DNA from: Mycobacterium sp. 1465703.0
GTDB lineage: Bacteria > Actinomycetota > Actinomycetes > Mycobacteriales > Mycobacteriaceae
NCBI RefSeq assembly: GCF_001672975.1
Contig: NZ_LZKU01000076.1
Location: 1 to 64,000 of the forward strand
Direction of reading: 5' to 3'
Length of the DNA stretch: 64,000 bases
Positions within the stretch are counted from its first letter, which is position 1, and the number at the start of each line of letters is the position of its first letter. The position numbers were made by a program, and so were the translations under genes. The notes below the pieces were generated by a model that was not told the DNA's origin, did no database searches, and saw only the letters and a list, made by a program, of their open reading frames with translations. Of the stretch, positions 62,801-64,000 are shown piece by piece.

Positions 62801-64000
62801 CGTGTCATCGCCTGGTCGGCGGCGCGCCGGCAGTAGATGACAGCTTTGGCGGCGTTGCCCGCCCAAGCGCACTCGAAGTAGTGATGAGCCAGCTCGGCCA
62901 GCAATTCGTCGTCGGCGCCGGGCAACGCCTCCAGCGTCGTCGCGATGCGTTGGTGCAAACGCATACGCCGCACCGAAGCCAGCTCGGCTAGCAGTGACTG
63001 TCGGACGATAGCGTGGTTGAACCGGTAATAGCCGCCGGGCTCCTCGATGACGATTCCGGCCTGGCATGCTTCGTCGAACGCGTCGATGAGGTCGTCCTCG
63101 ACCACTCGCTCGACCAGCTCTAACGCGAACCGGCTGCCGACAACCGCGGCAGCGGCAAGGGCTTTGTTGGTCTCGGCTGGAAGCCGAGAAAGCCTGCGGC
63201 TCACCGCCTCCCGTACGCCCTGCGGCAAAGTGCTCTGGTCCCACACACCCCCGCTCTCATCGACGTGTCGCAGGGCTTCGATGAGGAAGAAGGGGTTGCC
63301 GCCCGTGACTGAGGCCAACGCGTGGGCGAGATCCTCGTCGTCGTAACCGGCTTCAGTGACGTACGTGGTCACGTCGTCCTCGTCGAGGCCGCTGAGGCTG
63401 AGCCGGTTGGCGGTGCCATCGCGGTGCAGGTCGGCGAGCATCGCTGCCAGGGGATGGGAGCGGTCGAGGTCGGTGCTGCGGTAGGTGCCGACGATTTGAA
63501 TGCGTGCGTGGTCGCCGAAGCGCAGCAGATGCCGTAACAACAGCAGCGTCGGTTTGGCGGCCCAGTGCAAGTCATCAAGGACGAGAAGCACCGGCATGCT
63601 CTTCGACGCGGTCTCCAGCAGAGCCACGACGGCATCAAAGAGTGCGTAGCGCTCGGTATCGGGGTCAGGATGCGCTGGGCGGGCGAGATCGGGCATGACA
63701 TCGGCCAGCCCGGGCACGAGGGAGAGTAACGCCTCGACGCCGCGCAGCCCCCGCAGCCGGTCGGCTCCCATGCATGGCACGAGCGAACGCAACGCTTCCG
63801 CGAAGGGCTGATAGGGTGCGCCGAGGTCCTCGTCGCAACGGCCGTACAGCACCACGGCGCCCAGGTCATAGGCCCGTTGCGACCATTCGCCGGCCAGCCG
63901 TGTCTTGCCGACACCAGGCTCGCCGGCGATCAGCATGGTCCGGACACCACCCGCGAGCGCGGCCTGCCAGGCGGACAGCAGCCGGTCGAGTTCGTTGCCG
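53833..64000 (-). CDS. Giant STAND ATPase-TPR protein with nine double NTF2/SnoaL-like repeats (5' end outside window)
   Basis: At least 3,388 residues; the frame is open to the right edge. In order: an N-terminal ATPase (GNELDRLL, Walker A GEPGVGKT near 63900, Walker B LLVLDDLHW near 63570, then FNHAIVRQSLL winged-helix part); a TPR-like Ala/Leu/Arg-rich helical region (about 63000-61600); one divergent, single NTF2-like domain (61551-61114); nine full repeats of 269-271 residues (61113-53836). Each repeat starts LENAASR-like and holds two halves, one ending with a FDxDDIDAAFAELDARYLAGEA-type segment (key residues D-D-I-D-A-A), the other with EVFDEADLDAA. The chain ends just after repeat nine without an HTH. 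A cyclase or regulator domain is probably outside the window, by analogy with the gene at 41540. All repeats are intact and in frame, so the protein is under selection. Function unknown. Confidence 0.9.
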   Translation of the reverse strand, partial: GNELDRLLSAWQAALAGGVRTMLIAGEPGVGKTRLAGEWSQRAYDLGAVVLYGRCDEDLGAPYQPFAEALRSLVPCMGADRLRGLRGVEALLSLVPGLADVMPDLARPAHPDPDTERYALFDAVVALLETASKSMPVLLVLDDLHWAAKPTLLLLRHLLRFGDHARIQIVGTYRSTDLDRSHPLAAMLADLHRDGTANRLSLSGLDEDDVTTYVTEAGYDDEDLAHALASVTGGNPFFLIEALRHVDESGGVWDQSTLPQGVREAVSRRLSRLPAETNKALAAAAVVGSRFALELVERVVEDDLIDAFDEACQAGIVIEEPGGYYRFNHAIVRQSLLAELASVRRMRLHQRIATTLEALPGADDELLAELAHHYFECAWAGNAAKAVIYCRRAADQAMTRLAYEGAADLYHHALNALEELDDELPDRDDQTAELLVARCEALLAAGDVASAAGAVSQLQSATIDSARLAAWATCFDGQLSMLIHPERLDEAEAALGAAAAKLAELDDAAGEAKAHTVRAGCLNRLGRIADCEVALDDALTAARRAREHRRVNAVLAGAPLAALWGPNPVPRAGGRCLDVVRLLRITTDSPAVEATSTRCQAVLEAFRGRAAAARRMIDSARRTVTELGLRHALLEVEQFAGIVELIVDDPAAAEAHLRKAYNGFRRMGLDADTAETAALLGRTCLALGRDGEADELCTQSERLAGHALKASIAWRTLRAHLLARGNDHDAARRVAEEAVRLAERTDALVDHADACLTLATVLGAAGDIAGARAAAERAVDLYERKGAAALAEMARVVLGKRVEPTVPTPTKTSAVAHDNACSQAGERMLAAINRRDWEELERLFAPEATGESRRKMVGFSQTDIPSGQWPRLNRRVVETGDVRGSQVVIAVRGERLALARVKLGTSDVSPGAPYDEFLVVYGIDEERRLTLQISFDVDDIDAAIAELDAAQIRLDAEQPPARRLQNLATRVYERFWSCFADRDWDAAAAIVSDGLSGADHRRVVNAGDRGSRETVIEDLKVSADLGFAIWMVDVVAIRGERLALTRVRASGRDPETIQNDALNLIEIGADGSLTSIVVFDLDDIDGAFAELDSRYLAGEAASYSETWSVVVSGYIALNRHEIPPITPDFTNVDHRHGTAHAPGELIDYVRAGWDLGQTIHTYIEAVHRLSGVGAVFTHAAQGMSHEGFGAEWRGISLVTVDGERASRSEVFDEADLDAAIAKFEQLSRPTARLENAAARVFEHVWWHFAARDWDAMAQTVADNYVGIDHRRIVSAETQHGRHDVIRDLQAAADVGFSISMVGAIAIRGERLVLARSRATGTDPDAIQNDALNVFEVDADNRIATVVSYDVEDIDAAIAELDARYLTGEAAAHARAWSAVAGSYAALNRHEPPLTTPDCINVDHRQETAFGPGDVNAYIQAGWDSEQDTNIYVEQVHRLSDVAVVATYAAHETSQEGLRAEWRGIALFAVEDDRINRTEVFDEKDIDAATARFEELNRPTPRLENAASRVVERFLGHFAPRDWAALMAMMADHYLVDDRRRAVNAGIRHGRGAAAEDFRAAAAVGFTDATSTVIATRGTRLTLTRLRFTNRDPRPESFRIETLLVTEIDANEMLAEAVVFELDDFNAAMAELDARYLAGEAATHANTWSAVVGVHAMFNRHEYPPGHWVTIDHRRGSPFAAGNMTSAVHTLFDLTPDFKVHIETVHHLNSAGAVITNNAHGSTPDGLGVEWRMVMLLIVGGDRLTRCEVFDETDSDAAIARLEELRRRMWRLENAASQVTEHFWSCYAVRDWNAMAQSLADEISSHDRRRVVNAGVRRGRDHQLADMRALAEIEANMTVTPIAIRGERLVLDRIRSSNHNLQRGEFGVELLVLAEIDTDERISAHVVFDVDDIDAAFEELDTRYLAGEAAAHAQTWSAIARGYTGVNRHELPDVTPDSVYIDHRAALTTEPEDLDAYLPTVWDLMPDISVYIEAVHRLGEAGAVITHVARGATQEGFEAEWRTINVGTVEGGLMNRIEVYDEEDLDAALARFEELSSPPPALKNAASQAYERICQYLETRDWSALTELCAENVSVDDRRRVVNGGLTTDRDTAIRDLQVAAEIGFSYKLLSVMATRGNRLVLVRVRAVGRDPEAIASDALNMLEVESDGRITADVIFDLDDIDAAFEELENRYLAGEAAVYRHTWSTLLRGFNAFNEHKLPSTTPDWVTIDHRRGRAFSPGELVPYIYATWQVAPQAKIYVDAVHRLNNLGAVVTQSTHGTSSDGFDAEWREVNLMTLDGDLINRCEVFDEEDLETAIVAFDQLCRPAAQLENLASRVTERFLASFAACDWDAVAETLAEDFSQNDRRRVVGAGIRHGRAAEIADLQAIANLGMVNVSSTLIATRGERLVLMRVGFSFRDKGPEAFFGEMLGISEINADERIVAAVSFDRDDIDAAFAELDARYLAGEAAAYAHTWSVVAEANAQFNRHELPATTPDPVYIDHRPLVSIEGVDLATSVGAMWDLASDASAYIEAVHQLNEPGTVVTQVLKMTTQEGFDAELRLTYMIAVEDNLLSRIEVFDESDLDAALARFEELRPRAPRLDNAASQVVERLLAHFGSCQFDLITEILADDSFVDDRRRIINAGRWQGREIVIENMRALAGEATTTSTVLAIRGERLAIARIYFANRNLQQADFGFEMLSVVELDAENRISANIVFDPNDLDAAFRELEMRYLAGEAAAHMNTWSVISQSYAGFNRGEPPATTPDWVMIDRRPLVTSETVDLAASIHGIWDVIPSIYINIEAVHRLSELGAVVTQTIRGTSQEGFDAEWRMIDIYTVDHGLLSRSELFDEADLDAALTRFDELHAQSCQLENAASQADDRFFTCFRARDWEAMAEILAVGSFVDDRRRVVNIGVWHGRDVVITNIRALAEVAPTITSAVTATRGDRVALTHICAPDRDLRHGEFGVEMLGVVEIGTDGRITAHVLFDPDDIDGAFAELDARYLAGEAAAHADTWSVVAGVPARFNRHELPATTPYPVYIDHRPVVSIEDADLAASIRAVWDITSDASVYIEAGHQLSEHGAVFTEVLKMTSQEGFDAEVRMIMMFTVEGGLISRVEVFDEADLDTALTRFDDLHSPPEQLENAASRMGERFLAHFKARNWDGMAQILADDFSQDDRRRMIGAGVRHGRDAQIADMRAIADLRTKYLTSTVMATRGERLALVRMRLAFNDEVQEGFLTDVFVIVEINSDNRFVAAISFDINDIDAAVEELDARYLAGEAAAYSQTWSVIAQTLAAFNRQDLLAGDWVTVDHRPLTLDEIDSTTTFRSAWDLTPNLHIHIEAVHQLSNFGAIVTYAAYGTSPEGFDAEWRMIMLLTVAGDRINRCEIFDEADLDAALARLDELTGKDQSK
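53836..61113 (-). repeat. Array of nine in-frame tandem protein repeats, period 807-813 bp
   Basis: Repeat units begin (minus strand, 5' first base) at 61113, 60306, 59499, 58692, 57882, 57075, 56262, 55455 and 54645, with spacings of 807, 807, 807, 810, 807, 813, 807 and 810 bases; the last unit is 810 bases. Start motifs are RLQNLATR, RLENAAAR, RLENAASR, RLENAASQ, ALKNAASQ, QLENLASR, RLDNAASQ, QLENAASQ and QLENAASR. Within each unit the mark YLAGEAA (YLTGEAA once) sits at about residue 135 and EVFDE-like at about residue 250. Repeats differ throughout, so the array is old rather than a recent expansion or an assembly error. The second half of each unit has an IDHR/DHR element equivalent to the DDRRR element of the first half. 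Confidence 0.93.

Noticed and set aside
1-64000. CRISPR arrays, complete prophage or intact insertion sequences
   Set aside because: No regularly spaced short repeats, no intact transposase or phage structural genes; only the integrase fragment at 34115-34306 points to past mobile DNA.

Overview
The window reads as chromosome of a high-G+C actinobacterium, almost certainly an environmental (non-tuberculous) Mycobacterium or a close relative. The reasons are the many GTG starts, six cytochrome P450s, an NDMA-type alcohol dehydrogenase (a mycofactocin-dependent family), a DDN-type F420 enzyme, TIGR00027-type methyltransferases, DUF1918, a SigJ/ECF41 sigma factor, and a protein that looks like the kinase-like Rv2004c of M. 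tuberculosis. This genus call is inferred from family content; no database search was run.

Region 1 (1-26 kb) is a catabolic/biotransformation island. It opens with a 5'-truncated P450 coupled to a Baeyer-Villiger type monooxygenase, then a signal-less ABC-type binding protein and two more P450s (+ strand). A minus-strand run follows in transcription order: MpaB/DUF2236 oxygenase, NorQ/CbbQ-type AAA ATPase, AveC-type membrane protein, SDR, P450. Divergent to it are a TetR regulator, a limonene-epoxide-hydrolase-like enzyme and a methyltransferase. Next is a minus-strand operon of two-domain CoA-transferase, [3Fe-4S] ferredoxin, NDMA-type ADH, epimerase and DDN-like protein. It is separated by a TetR gene from a plus-strand operon of P450, amidohydrolase, aldehyde dehydrogenase and CoA-transferase. 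Two near-identical 20-bp sites, one at each operon promoter, suggest that this TetR controls both as one regulon. Together these enzymes fit oxidation of a hydrophobic (terpenoid, steroid or alkyl) substrate to alcohol, aldehyde and acid, CoA activation and ring opening. The substrate cannot be read from the sequence.

Region 2 (26-45.5 kb) is mixed housekeeping and accessory genes: SPFH/slipin, DUF1918, a membrane-anchored molybdopterin oxidoreductase, a second binding-protein-like gene followed by a clear intrinsic terminator, a tandem ABM-like protein, an ECF41/SigJ sigma factor with its typical oxidoreductase neighbour, a dead tyrosine-recombinase fragment with an in-frame stop, a P450-TetR pair with an operator-rich promoter, an LLM-class oxidoreductase, an ACAD10-type phosphotransferase, a UvrB-independent UvrA-like ATPase, a class III cyclase-ATPase-TPR protein, a secreted protein, YchJ and tRNA-Cys(GCA).

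Region 3 (45.5-64 kb, mostly minus strand) holds a Tat-exported peptidoglycan amidase with LGFP repeats, an aldehyde dehydrogenase, a TPM-domain protein, a two-domain kinase-like protein, a DHA2 MFS transporter, an S51 peptidase-like protein and the most striking gene of the window. That gene runs off the right edge and encodes at least 3,388 residues: a STAND-type ATPase and a TPR-like region, followed by nine full tandem repeats of about 269-271 residues. Each repeat looks like a pair of NTF2/SnoaL-like domains, giving about 19 such domains in one chain. It is translationally coupled to the S51 gene and is my best candidate for an undescribed system.
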